A stretch of 8,561 nucleotides of DNA from Pseudomonadota bacterium (GTDB lineage: Bacteria; Pseudomonadota; Gammaproteobacteria; Xanthomonadales; Xanthomonadaceae): the NCBI GenBank assembly GCA_023438325.1, contig JAEXRB010000155.1, positions 1-8,561 on the forward strand, written 5' to 3'. Positions within the stretch are counted from its first letter, which is position 1; the number at the start of each line of letters is the position of its first letter. The notes under the pieces were generated by a model that worked only from the letters and a program-made list of their open reading frames with translations, was not told the origin of the DNA and made no database searches. Below are positions 1 to 6,152 of the stretch, piece by piece. A program made the translations under genes and the position numbers.

Positions 1-9
1 TGTCCTGAG

Positions 10-549
10 ATGTGGAAGCGCTGGCTGCCGCTGGGAATCTGCGTGCTGCTGGGCGCGTTGCTGTACGCCGGCATCCGCCTGGCCGAAGTGCGCGACCCCA
101 ATGCGATTCCCTCGCCCTTGATCGGCAAGCCGCTGCCGGCCTTCACCCTGCCCACGCTGCACGATCCTTCGCAACGGATTGATTCGAGCACCCTGCGCGG
201 CGTGCCGTTTCTGCTCAATGTGTGGGCGAGCTGGTGTCCTGAGTGTCGGACCGAGCATCCGCTGATCGAACAACTCGCACGCAGCGGCACCATCCGCGTG
301 GTCGGCTTCAATTACAAGGACGACCCGGATGATGCCAAGCGCTGGCTGCAACAGTTCGGCGATCCCTACGCATTGATCCTGGCCGACGAACCGGGCCGCA
401 TCGCCATCGACTTGGGCGTATACGCGGCACCTGAAACCTTCTTCATCGATGCGCAAGGCATCGTGCGCTTCAAACACATCGGCGCCTTGACGCCGGATGT
501 CGTGCAGCGCGAAATCCTGCCGCGCTTGCAACAGGAATCTTCCCGATGA
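10..549 (+). CDS. ccmG: CcmG/DsbE, thiol:disulfide oxidoreductase of cytochrome c maturation
   Basis: This 179-aa protein is a membrane-anchored, periplasm-facing thioredoxin-like protein. In this family it reduces apocytochrome c cysteines, directly or through CcmH, before haem attachment. An N-terminal hydrophobic segment (about residues 5-22) serves as anchor. A thioredoxin fold follows, with the active site W75-C76-P77-E78-C79 and the cis-proline segment GVYAAPETF (136-144, Pro141), which is diagnostic for CcmG/DsbE. The length is usual for the family. The ATG at 10 is the first start and places the hydrophobic anchor correctly. A TGA at 6-8 just upstream may be the stop of the preceding gene, which in ccm operons is ccmF, but that gene lies outside the window. 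The stop overlaps the start of ccmH by ATGA at 546-549, suggesting translational coupling. Assignment is secure from motifs and neighbours. Confidence 0.95.
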   Translation: MWKRWLPLGICVLLGALLYAGIRLAEVRDPNAIPSPLIGKPLPAFTLPTLHDPSQRIDSSTLRGVPFLLNVWASWCPECRTEHPLIEQLARSGTIRVVGFNYKDDPDDAKRWLQQFGDPYALILADEPGRIAIDLGVYAAPETFFIDAQGIVRFKHIGALTPDVVQREILPRLQQESSR

Positions 550-980
550 AATCCATCCTGCGTGCCTTGGTGCTGTGCCTGATTGCCGGCACGGCTTTCG
601 CGGTGGACCCGCTGCCCTTCCGCGATGCCCAGGAAGAAACCCGCTTCCGCACACTTGCCGCCGAATTGCGCTGCGTGATGTGCCAGAACCAGTCGCTCGC
701 CGACTCCAACGCGCCCATCGCCCAGGACTTGCGCAAGGAAGTCCTGGAGCTGATGCAAAGCGGCAAATCGGACGAGGAAATCAAGACCTTCCTGACCGAA
801 CGCTACACCGATTTCGTGTTGTATCGCCCGCCGATGCGCGGCAGCACGCTATGGCTGTGGATCGCGCCGCCGCTGCTGCTGGTCATCGGCATCGCCGTGT
901 TGTTCGTGGTAGTTCGCAAGCGCGCCAAGCCCGCTGCGGGCAGCGCACCGAAGTCGGTTGAAGGAGACGAGTGGCAATGA
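546..980 (+). CDS. ccmH: CcmH, cytochrome c maturation thiol protein
   Basis: This 144-aa protein has a signal peptide with a likely cleavage after the AFA motif at residue 19. The periplasmic domain carries LRCVMC (C43 and C46), the LRCxxC redox motif that defines CcmH/CycL/NrfF proteins, followed by QNQSLADSNAPIAQDLR, also typical. One transmembrane helix lies at about 101-123, ending in a basic cytoplasmic tail. In the family this protein acts with CcmG and CcmI in handling the reduced haem-binding cysteines of apocytochrome c. It is the short, single-domain form of CcmH; the TPR domain is on the separate downstream ccmI, unlike the fused E. coli CcmH. The ATG at 546 overlaps the ccmG stop, and AGGA lies at 533-536 as a modest ribosome binding site. 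Confidence 0.95.
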   Translation: MKSILRALVLCLIAGTAFAVDPLPFRDAQEETRFRTLAAELRCVMCQNQSLADSNAPIAQDLRKEVLELMQSGKSDEEIKTFLTERYTDFVLYRPPMRGSTLWLWIAPPLLLVIGIAVLFVVVRKRAKPAAGSAPKSVEGDEWQ

Positions 981-2161
981 TGGCGTTCTGGGCAATCTGC
1001 ATCCTGCTGATCCTGCTGGCACTGGCCCTCGTGCTGCCACCCCTGCTGCGCCGTGAAGATGCATCCGATCCGCGCCGCGTCGCGCTTGAACATGCGCATC
1101 GCAGCGGCGTGCTGGATGCCGACGAATACACCCGCAAACTCGCAGCACTTGGCAATACCACACCAACGTCGATCTCGCCGCTCGCACGCAACACCGCCAT
1201 CGCCCTTGTCCTGATCCTGCCGTTGCTGGCTGCCGGCCTGTATCAAAAACTCGGCGATGCACGCGTCTTTGATCCCTCCGTGCAGTCGGTTGCCAACGCC
1301 ATGGAGAGCGCTCAGCGCGCCGGCCTGCCGCCGATGGAACAAGCCATCGCCGGGCTGGCCGAACGCCTCGCCCGCGAGCCTGACGATGCTCAAGGCTGGT
1401 TGCTGCTCGGTCGCGCCTACAAATCCACCGAACGCTTCGCCGAAGCCCGCGCAGCCCTCGCCCGTGCGCTCGCACTCACGCCCGATGCACCCGATGTCCT
1501 CGTGGAAACCGCTGAAGCGCAGGCCCTCTCCACACCCGGCGCCCGCTTCGATGGCGAACCGCTGACATTGCTGCAACGCGCCCTGGAGCGGGATCCGAAC
1601 CACCAGCGCGGCCTGTGGCTGCTCGGCATTGCCCAGTTCCAGTCCGGTGACACAGACCCCGCCAGCGCCACGTGGGAAAAGCTCATCGCCACGCTGCCCG
1701 AAGACAGCCCGATGCGTGACAGCCTGCGCCAGCGCATCGATGAACTAAAGGCACAAACCGGACTTGCGGCGTCGGCCGACACGCCCTCCGTTCCCGCCTT
1801 GGAAGTACCGCCCGCACCCCGACTCGACATACGCGTGAACCTCGCCGCCGAACTGGCCCAACGTGTGGCCCCGGACGATGTGCTGTTCGTGTTCGCCCGC
1901 GCCGCCGAAGGTTCGCGCGCCCCCCTCGCCATCCAGCGCCTGCGCGCCGCCGCCCTGCCGCTCAGCATCACCCTCGACGACAGCCATGCGATGGTGCCGC
2001 AGATGAATCTATCCAGCGCAGCGCGCATCGTCGTTGGCGCACGCATCTCGCGCAGCGGCAACGCACAGGCACAGCCCGGCGATCTGGAAACCCTCTCCGA
2101 ACCCCTGTCCAATTCGCACAAAGCCGTCATCACACTGACCATCGACCAGATCCTTCCATGA
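977..2161 (+). CDS. ccmI: CcmI (CycH), TPR apocytochrome c chaperone
   Basis: This 394-aa inner-membrane protein presents apocytochrome c to the CcmF/H haem ligation complex. Two membrane helices lie at about 4-24 and 72-89, with a charged cytoplasmic loop between them (RREDASDPRRVALEHAHRSGVLDADEY, given here only in part as the CcmI loop). A helical TPR region occupies about 122-240; the segment with WLLLGRAYKSTERFAEARAA is a clear TPR. After an Ala/Pro-rich linker (about 263-281) comes the conserved C-terminal CcmI beta domain (about 282-394). The start is not certain. A GTG at 971 and ATGs at 977 and 980 are in frame, with AAGGAG at 961-966. I chose 977 because it gives the ATGA overlap with the ccmH stop seen at every other junction here. 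The stop overlaps metX by ATGA. Confidence 0.93.
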   Translation: MMAFWAICILLILLALALVLPPLLRREDASDPRRVALEHAHRSGVLDADEYTRKLAALGNTTPTSISPLARNTAIALVLILPLLAAGLYQKLGDARVFDPSVQSVANAMESAQRAGLPPMEQAIAGLAERLAREPDDAQGWLLLGRAYKSTERFAEARAALARALALTPDAPDVLVETAEAQALSTPGARFDGEPLTLLQRALERDPNHQRGLWLLGIAQFQSGDTDPASATWEKLIATLPEDSPMRDSLRQRIDELKAQTGLAASADTPSVPALEVPPAPRLDIRVNLAAELAQRVAPDDVLFVFARAAEGSRAPLAIQRLRAAALPLSITLDDSHAMVPQMNLSSAARIVVGARISRSGNAQAQPGDLETLSEPLSNSHKAVITLTIDQILP

Positions 2162-3270
2162 CCGAGTTCGTCGCACCCGGTACCCGTTTCTTCGCCCTGC
2201 CCTCGCCGTTCCCGATGAAACGCGGCGGCGCGCTCCACCAGGCGCGGCTGGCGTATGAAACCTGGGGCACGCTCAATCCGCCGCGCGACAACGCCATCCT
2301 CATCCTGACCGGCCTTTCGCCCAGCGCCCACGCCGCCTCGCACGAGGGCAACCCGGAACCAGGCTGGTGGGAGCCGATGATCGGCCCCGGCAAGGCCATC
2401 GACACCGATCGTTATTTCGTCATCTGCTGCAACTCGCTGGGAAGCTGCAAAGGCTCCACCGGCCCGGCGTCTCTGGATCCAGCCAGCGGCGAACCATACC
2501 GGCTGGATTTCCCCGAACTGTCCATCGAAGACATCGCCCGAGCCGCCCACGCGCTGGTCGCAGGCCTCGGTATCGAGCATCTCGCCGGCCTGATCGGCTG
2601 CTCAATGGGCGGCATGTCCTCGCTTGCCTATCTGCAACACTTCCCCGGCAGCGTGCAGCGCTATATCAACGTGTCCGGCGCCGCGCTGGCGCTGCCGTTT
2701 TCGATCGCCATCCGATCCTTGCAACGCGAAGCCATCCGGCTTGATCCGGCCTGGAATCATGGCCATTACGGCGAAGACGCCTATCCCGAATCCGGCATGC
2801 GAATCGCACGCAAACTCGGCGTCGTCACCACCCGCTCCGCCCTGGAATGGGACGGCCGCTGCGGCCGCGGGCGGCTGGATGGCGAGCAACGCGAAGACGA
2901 CCCCTTCGGCCTGGAGTTCCAGGTGGAGTCCTATCTCGAAGGCCACGCCCGCCGCTTCATCCGCGTGTTCGACCCCAATTGCTACCTCTACCTCAGCCGC
3001 TCGATGGACTGGTTCGACCTGGGCGAATACGCCCAAGGCGACGTGATGGCGGCACTCGCCGCCCTGCGTGTTCCACGCGCCCGCGTGCTCGGCGTCACCA
3101 CCGACATCCTGTTCCCCATCGAACAACAAGAACAAATCGCCGAAGGACTGCGTGCCGGCGGCAGCGATGCTCAATGCATCGCCTTTCCCTCACCTCAAGG
3201 CCACGACGCCTTTCTCGTCGATTTCGCACGCTTCTCGCCTGCCGTGGCCGCATTTCTCGCAGAAACGTGA
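2158..3270 (+). CDS. metX: MetX-type O-acyltransferase (serine/homoserine O-succinyl- or acetyltransferase)
   Basis: This 370-aa cytosolic alpha/beta-hydrolase-fold enzyme is of the MetX family, which transfers an acyl group from acyl-CoA to the hydroxyl of homoserine or serine for methionine or cysteine synthesis. The nucleophile elbow is GCSMGG (Ser149), and the rest of the triad is Asp316 (TTDILFP) and His349 (QGHDAFL). The oxyanion region and the NSLGSCKGSTGP segment (92-103) are family-typical, but with GSCKGS where acetyltransferases more often have GGCxGT. From general knowledge, MetX members of Xanthomonadales have been reported to be L-serine O-succinyltransferases, so the usual label homoserine O-acetyltransferase may be wrong. 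The ATG at 2158 overlaps the ccmI stop, making it the fourth coupled gene of the operon. It ends 27 bp from the convergent intI stop. Family certain, substrate not. Confidence 0.93.
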   Translation: MTEFVAPGTRFFALPSPFPMKRGGALHQARLAYETWGTLNPPRDNAILILTGLSPSAHAASHEGNPEPGWWEPMIGPGKAIDTDRYFVICCNSLGSCKGSTGPASLDPASGEPYRLDFPELSIEDIARAAHALVAGLGIEHLAGLIGCSMGGMSSLAYLQHFPGSVQRYINVSGAALALPFSIAIRSLQREAIRLDPAWNHGHYGEDAYPESGMRIARKLGVVTTRSALEWDGRCGRGRLDGEQREDDPFGLEFQVESYLEGHARRFIRVFDPNCYLYLSRSMDWFDLGEYAQGDVMAALAALRVPRARVLGVTTDILFPIEQQEQIAEGLRAGGSDAQCIAFPSPQGHDAFLVDFARFSPAVAAFLAET

Positions 3271-3271
3271 G

Positions 3272-3288
3272 CCTGTCGCAGCGGCAGG
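3272..3288. terminator. possible hairpin between convergent metX and intI
   Basis: CCTGTC (3272-3277) and GGCAGG (3283-3288) can pair around a 5-nt loop, with one G-T pair. It sits in the 27-bp gap between two convergent genes, where a bidirectional terminator would be expected. There is no T-run on either side, so the call is weak. Confidence 0.2.
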
Positions 3289-3297
3289 ACAACCGCA

Positions 3298-4293
3298 TCA
3301 CCCTGCCACGGCCCCATCCAGTGGGCTGCGCACACCGGATGCGCCGCGATTGAGTACATGCACGTAAATCTGCGTCGTGCTGACGTCCGAATGTCCGAGC
3401 AATTCCTGCACCGTGCGAATGTCGTAACCTGATTCGATCAGATGCGTGGCGAACGAATGCCGCAGCGTATGGCACGTTGCCGGCTTGACCACACCCGACG
3501 CCCGTACCGCAATCTTCATTGCGCGCTGGATCGTTGACTCATCGACATGATGCCGGCGCATCATGCCAGCTGAAACATCCAACGAACGATGTCGGGCGGG
3601 AAACACATATTGCCAACCTTCCTCGCGCGCCGCTCCCGGATACTTGCGCGCCAACGCATCCGGCAACCACACCTCACCAAAGCCCGCCGCCACATCCAAT
3701 CGATGAATGCGGCGCGCCTCCTCCATCTGCAATAGCAAAGGTGAAATCAATGTCTGGGCCAGCATGGTGCGGCGATCCTTGCCGCCCTTGCCTTGGCGAA
3801 TCACCAGTTCACGCCGCACGAAATCCACATCCTTCATGCGCAGGCGCAATGCCTCCAGGAGACGCAAACCACTGCCATAAAGAAGATTCGCCACCAGCCA
3901 GGGGGTGCCCGTCAGCTCGCCCAGAACATGCCCCACCTCCTCGCGTGACAACACCACCGGCAACCGTGACGGACGTTTGGCACGCTGGATATTCTCCATC
4001 CAGCTCAAATCAAGCAAAAGCACTTCACGATAAAGAAACAACAACGCCGCCAACGCCTGATTCTGCGTCGCTGCGGCAACATTCCCCTTGACCGCCAGCA
4101 AGGTCAAAAACGCCTCGACCTCGCGCCTGCCAAGTTCACGCGGATGACGCTTGCCGTTGGCCAGAATGAAACGCCGAATCCAGCCAACATAGGCCTCCTC
4201 CGTCCGGCGCGACAAGCCCAGTCGCCGCATCCGCGCCCTGACCTCATCCAGCAACCGAGGCGCCCGCCCCACCTCGCCGCCGCGCCTTGCCAT
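3298..4293 (-). CDS. intI: Integron integrase IntI (tyrosine recombinase)
   Basis: This site-specific recombinase excises and inserts cassettes at attC and attI. The N-terminal SAM-like core-binding domain is at about 12-105 (LLDEVRARMRRLGLSRRTEEAYVGWIRRF). The catalytic domain is complete: Arg144 (GSGLR), Lys169 (QGKGGKDR), His275 and Arg278 (CHTLRHSF), His301 (LLGHSD) and nucleophile Tyr330 of the longest frame, which is Tyr310 here (TTQIYVHV). The extra segment at about 206-231 (LPDALARKYP...WQYVFPA) is the insertion that separates IntI from XerC/D and is needed for single-stranded attC recognition. In-frame ATGs lie at 4353, 4323, 4299 and 4293. I chose 4293 (331 aa) because AAGG lies 8 nt upstream and the length then matches IntI1 (337 aa); the 4353 start has no ribosome site. 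No frameshift or stop interrupts it, so it looks functional. Confidence 0.95.
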   Translation of the reverse strand: MARRGGEVGRAPRLLDEVRARMRRLGLSRRTEEAYVGWIRRFILANGKRHPRELGRREVEAFLTLLAVKGNVAAATQNQALAALLFLYREVLLLDLSWMENIQRAKRPSRLPVVLSREEVGHVLGELTGTPWLVANLLYGSGLRLLEALRLRMKDVDFVRRELVIRQGKGGKDRRTMLAQTLISPLLLQMEEARRIHRLDVAAGFGEVWLPDALARKYPGAAREEGWQYVFPARHRSLDVSAGMMRRHHVDESTIQRAMKIAVRASGVVKPATCHTLRHSFATHLIESGYDIRTVQELLGHSDVSTTQIYVHVLNRGASGVRSPLDGAVAG

Positions 4294-4360
4294 CGACATG
4301 CCCTTGTGCAAGGATTCCGTCATAACCCAGCCCCACTCAGCCCAAAGAAACATCGCAAGA

Positions 4361-4382
4361 TTAGGCTGACGTGTTAGGCTGA
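4361..4382 (+). repeat. attI direct repeat pair, distal
   Basis: Two exact copies of TTAGGCTGA start at 4361 and 4374, 13 bp apart. They sit just upstream of the integrase gene and 85 bp from an equivalent pair. They are probably IntI binding direct repeats or operators controlling intI. Confidence 0.75.
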
Positions 4383-4445
4383 CCTATCAGAATAACCAAC
4401 TGTTTTTCCTGAGACTTTTCCTAACCTCGTCAGTACACAACGGGG

Positions 4446-4467
4446 TTAGACTGAGGGATTAGGCTGA
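4446..4467 (+). repeat. attI direct repeat pair, proximal
   Basis: TTAGACTGA at 4446 and TTAGGCTGA at 4459 repeat the motif of the distal pair with the same 13-bp spacing. The second copy starts 29 bp before the cassette breakpoint at 4488. This position is comparable with the accessory direct repeats of known attI sites, which IntI binds beside the core. Confidence 0.75.
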
Positions 4468-4505
4468 AACATGCGGTCGAATAGGCGTTAGGTGCCACAG
4501 AGACT

Positions 4506-4823
4506 ATGTCGGAACTTTGGGGGCCAATCGCTGCAACTGACTGGCGCAGCACACCGCACATTGCCGGCCGTCCTGCTACAGAAGCAGATGTTGCTGCCGG
4601 CGTTGCCGTTTTCTACGTACCGGGCGATTCAACTGCAGCCTCAATGCCTTTGCCGTGCTGTGCCTATCAGCAACTTGAGGACGGTTCGGAGCGGCCTGTT
4701 GTTGTCGTCCAAGCCGAGCTTGCTCCGCACGGCACCATACTCGGGGTTCGCCCGCTTATCGGCGGCAATGGCATCTGCATGGCAACAGAGGTTCGGTTGC
4801 TGTCAACCGGGTTCGGGGCGTAG
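4506..4823 (+). CDS. Cassette C1 protein, unrecognised (105 aa)
   Basis: I do not recognise this protein. It has no signal peptide or membrane helix. The composition looks like a real small soluble protein, with beta-strand-like stretches (VAVFYVP, RPVVVVQAEL, GTILGVRPL), two adjacent cysteines (PLPCCAY) and a Gly-rich turn (LIGGNGICMATEV). The ATG at 4506 lies 18 bp inside the cassette, with a weak AGAGA upstream. The TAG stop is 6 bp before the attC inverse core, so the gene fills the cassette in the usual orientation. A longer overlapping frame (GTG at 4492) reads through into attC and ends in a translated attC tail; I regard it as spurious. Being the first cassette, it would be the most strongly expressed from any Pc promoter and is probably the most recent insertion. 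Confidence 0.7.
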   Translation: MSELWGPIAATDWRSTPHIAGRPATEADVAAGVAVFYVPGDSTAASMPLPCCAYQQLEDGSERPVVVVQAELAPHGTILGVRPLIGGNGICMATEVRLLSTGFGA

Positions 4824-4829
4824 GGTGGC

Positions 4830-4889
4830 ACCTAACAATTCATTCAAGCCGACGCCGCTTCGCGGCGCGGCTTAATTCAGGCGTTAGGC
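4830..4889 (+). other. attC site of cassette C1 (60 bp, short class)
   Basis: The inverse core is ACCTAAC (4830-4836) and the core GTTAGGC (4883-4889). The inner arms AAGCCG (4846-4851) plus CGCCGC (4853-4858) pair with GCGGCG (4862-4867) plus CGGCTT (4868-4873) around a TTC loop. A4852 is left unpaired, the position of an extrahelical base of the kind that sets which strand IntI uses. Confidence 0.93.
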
Positions 4890-5326
4890 CGGGTCAAAGC
4901 ATTTCCTGCTGAGTGGCGTTGGCCGCAACACCACAAACCACTTTCGCGGCTTCGGTGATGGCTGGCTTCGGCCACATCTGCCCGCTCTTGTTTCCACCGC
5001 GCCTCATGCGCGCCTTCGGACACAGCAAGCGCCCGCTTGCGGCGTTGCGTTCCCGGGCTTCGGTGTTGCGCCCTGACTTCAGCGCGGCGGTGGCCGCACC
5101 GTGTTGCGCACCCCGCGTTGCTGCACATGGCTTCGGCCAGGCGGGCGTGCGGGCTTCGGTTGGCAGAGCTGGGTTCGCAACCCCCGGTTGCCGCGGGACT
5201 TCGGTTGCTCACAACCGGCGCCCGTGCAATGCTCGCGGCGCCGTGGTGCGCTGTTATCCCGTCATCGTGCGTGCCTAACAATTCATTCAAGCCGACGCCG
5301 CTTCGCGGCGCGGCTTAACTCAGGTG
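4884..5326 (+). mobile_element. Cassette C2, without a convincing gene
   Basis: The 443-bp cassette is bounded by attC1 and attC2. Unlike the others, its ends are complementary only over the 7-bp core. Frames exist on both strands but are rich in Arg, Ala, Cys and Gly with no domain, as expected from chance in GC-rich DNA. Seven copies of CTTCGG are spread through it (4950, 4966, 5014, 5058, 5131, 5154, 5199), in two different reading phases. It may be non-coding or a decayed gene. Confidence 0.6.
4913..5278 (+). CDS. Doubtful reading frame in cassette C2 (121 aa)
   Basis: This is the only plus-strand frame in C2 that both starts inside the cassette and stops on the TAA of the attC inverse core (5276-5278), as the genes of C3, C5, C6 and C7 do. 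Against it: the start is GTG with no ribosome site, there is no recognisable domain, and the composition (many Arg, Ala, Cys, Gly, scattered His) looks like random GC-rich translation. A minus-strand frame at 4877-5290 is equally long and starts inside attC2, so length is no argument. I give it only as a candidate. Confidence 0.2.
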   Translation: MALAATPQTTFAASVMAGFGHICPLLFPPRLMRAFGHSKRPLAALRSRASVLRPDFSAAVAAPCCAPRVAAHGFGQAGVRASVGRAGFATPGCRGTSVAHNRRPCNARGAVVRCYPVIVRA

Positions 5327-5332
5327 TTAGGT
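5273..5332 (+). other. attC site of cassette C2 (60 bp, short class)
   Basis: The inverse core is GCCTAAC (5273-5279) and the core GTTAGGT (5326-5332). It has the same inner hairpin as attC1 and differs from it in the right arm only by TTAAC for TTAAT and AGGTG for AGGCG. Confidence 0.93.
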
Positions 5333-5339
5333 CTCTGCA

Positions 5340-5741
5340 ATGAGCTCACAGAATCTGGTAACGATCGCAAACGATTGGATCAGTCTTTGGTGCACACCTG
5401 TTAACTGGGAATTATTTGATCGACTTCATTCCGACGTCTTCCAGGACTGTGCTTCGGCAGGACGGGAATCGACAAAGTCTGGATTCGCAGCCGGTCTTGC
5501 CGAGCTTACGCAGGCCTTCCCTGACCTAATGACGATGGTCGACGATTTGATCGTGGATTTGTCCGCTAACAAGGTCGCAGTGCGCTGGACTGCGCACGGC
5601 ACCAATGCACTGCGCTACATGAATGTTGGACCAACGCATAAGCCCACCGTCATTCGTGGAATTGAAATAATTGAGATCGATTCTGGTCAGATCATCCGCC
5701 GGTGGGGCGAGTGGGACATATCAGATCACGCAGAGACCTAA
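5340..5741 (+). CDS. Cassette C3: SnoaL-like / NTF2-superfamily protein (ester cyclase type)
   Basis: This 133-aa protein has the alpha+beta cone layout of the SnoaL/NTF2 superfamily. An N-terminal helix pair (about 5-35) is followed by AFPDL (59-63), then strands with VAVRWTAHGT (79-88), and the C-terminal block VIRGIEIIEIDSGQIIRRWGEWD (104-126; the GIEIIEI and RWGEWD parts are diagnostic). Members of this ester cyclase/SnoaL group bind or turn over small hydrophobic compounds, but sequence alone does not give the substrate. There is no signal peptide. The ATG at 5340 is only 13 bp into the cassette, with just the AGG of the core as a possible ribosome site. The TAA stop (5739-5741) is part of the attC inverse core, so no base is wasted. 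Confidence 0.85.
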   Translation: MSSQNLVTIANDWISLWCTPVNWELFDRLHSDVFQDCASAGRESTKSGFAAGLAELTQAFPDLMTMVDDLIVDLSANKVAVRWTAHGTNALRYMNVGPTHKPTVIRGIEIIEIDSGQIIRRWGEWDISDHAET

Positions 5742-5842
5742 CAATTCGTTCAAGCCGAGCCCGCTTCGCGGCCTCGTTTTTGCGGTAACGTTTACCACAA
5801 CGCTCGGCCGCTACGCAGGCCGGCTTAACTCAGGCGTTAGGC
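5736..5842 (+). other. attC site of cassette C3 (107 bp, long class)
   Basis: The inverse core is ACCTAAC (5736-5742) and the core GTTAGGC (5836-5842). The tip contains GGTAA (5784-5788) and TTACC (5792-5796), a small hairpin with a 3-nt loop. The outer sequence has TTCGTTC where the short class has TTCATTC. Confidence 0.92.
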
Positions 5843-6130
5843 TGCAGTAAGCAATAGAACGGTTGAATTTTGTTGCAAAGCTTGCTTCCCGAAGACCTTA
5901 CAGACCTCTCGGCCATTCTTCGGCCAGGTCCTTCGCACCGGTCTCCTTTCGTTCTCCGACGCGCCTGCTCGTCAAGCTGCGCGGGCGCTGCTTTCGTAAC
6001 GCAGCTGTACCTTTCGTGGCACACTGCAACCTAACCACTCGTTCAAGCCGACGTTGCTTCGCGGCCGCACACTTGGCAGCAACGGCTTGTCCAATTTGCG
6101 GCCGCGCTGCAACGCGGCTTAACTCAGGCG
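5837..6130 (+). mobile_element. Cassette C4, apparently non-coding
   Basis: This 294-bp cassette has only about 190 bp outside its attC. No plus-strand frame is contained in it: the one starting at 5863 runs through attC4 into C5 and lacks any domain. A minus-strand frame (5830-6024, GTG start) has a random-looking Arg- and Ser-rich translation and its stop lies in the previous attC. I see no clear promoter or tRNA. The cassette is real (ends complementary over 13 bp with one mismatch), but its cargo, if any, is not a recognisable protein. Confidence 0.7.
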
Positions 6131-6136
6131 TTAGCC
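6029..6136 (+). other. attC site of cassette C4 (108 bp, long class)
   Basis: The inverse core is ACCTAAC (6029-6035) and the core GTTAGCC (6130-6136). The stem is strong: GTTGC (6053-6057) with GCAAC (6109-6113), then CGCGGCCGCA (6060-6069) with TGCGGCCGCG (6097-6106). It is the only site with GTTAGCC as core. Confidence 0.92.
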
Positions 6137-6152
6137 TTCAAAGGGGAGTTTC

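Larger units (their letters stand above)
4354..4493 (+). other. attI recombination site and intI-cassette spacer
   Basis: This stretch lies between the integrase and the first cassette. It ends in the core GTTAGGT (4487-4493), cut between 4487 and 4488. The bases before it (AGGC) resemble the 3' end of the attC sites. Two pairs of 9-bp direct repeats (listed separately) are likely accessory integrase binding sites. The intI promoter and the cassette promoter Pc should also lie here or inside intI, but I see no -35/-10 pair on either strand good enough to call. Confidence 0.8.

Noticed and set aside
3519..4091. Plus-strand 190-aa frame opposite intI
   Set aside because: Shadow of the integrase gene, Pro/His-rich, no domain.
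4361..4390. Cassette promoter Pc from TTAGGC and TATCAG
   Set aside because: Both boxes are poor and coincide with the direct repeats, so the match is probably accidental.
4381..4440. LexA/SOS box upstream of intI
   Set aside because: CTGT at about 4400 has no matching ACAG at the right distance, and no Xanthomonas-type LexA palindrome is visible; SOS control cannot be claimed.
4492..4875. 127-aa frame overlapping the C1 gene
   Set aside because: GTG start inside the attI core region and an end that is translated attC; the 4506-4823 frame looks more protein-like and fits the cassette.
4877..5290. Minus-strand 137-aa frame across cassette C2
   Set aside because: It starts in attC2 only because the site's TTCATTC reads as ATGAATGAA on the other strand, is opposite to cassette direction, and has a random-looking composition.
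5830..6024. Minus-strand 64-aa frame in cassette C4
   Set aside because: GTG start without a ribosome site, Arg/Ser-rich random composition, and its stop lies inside attC3.
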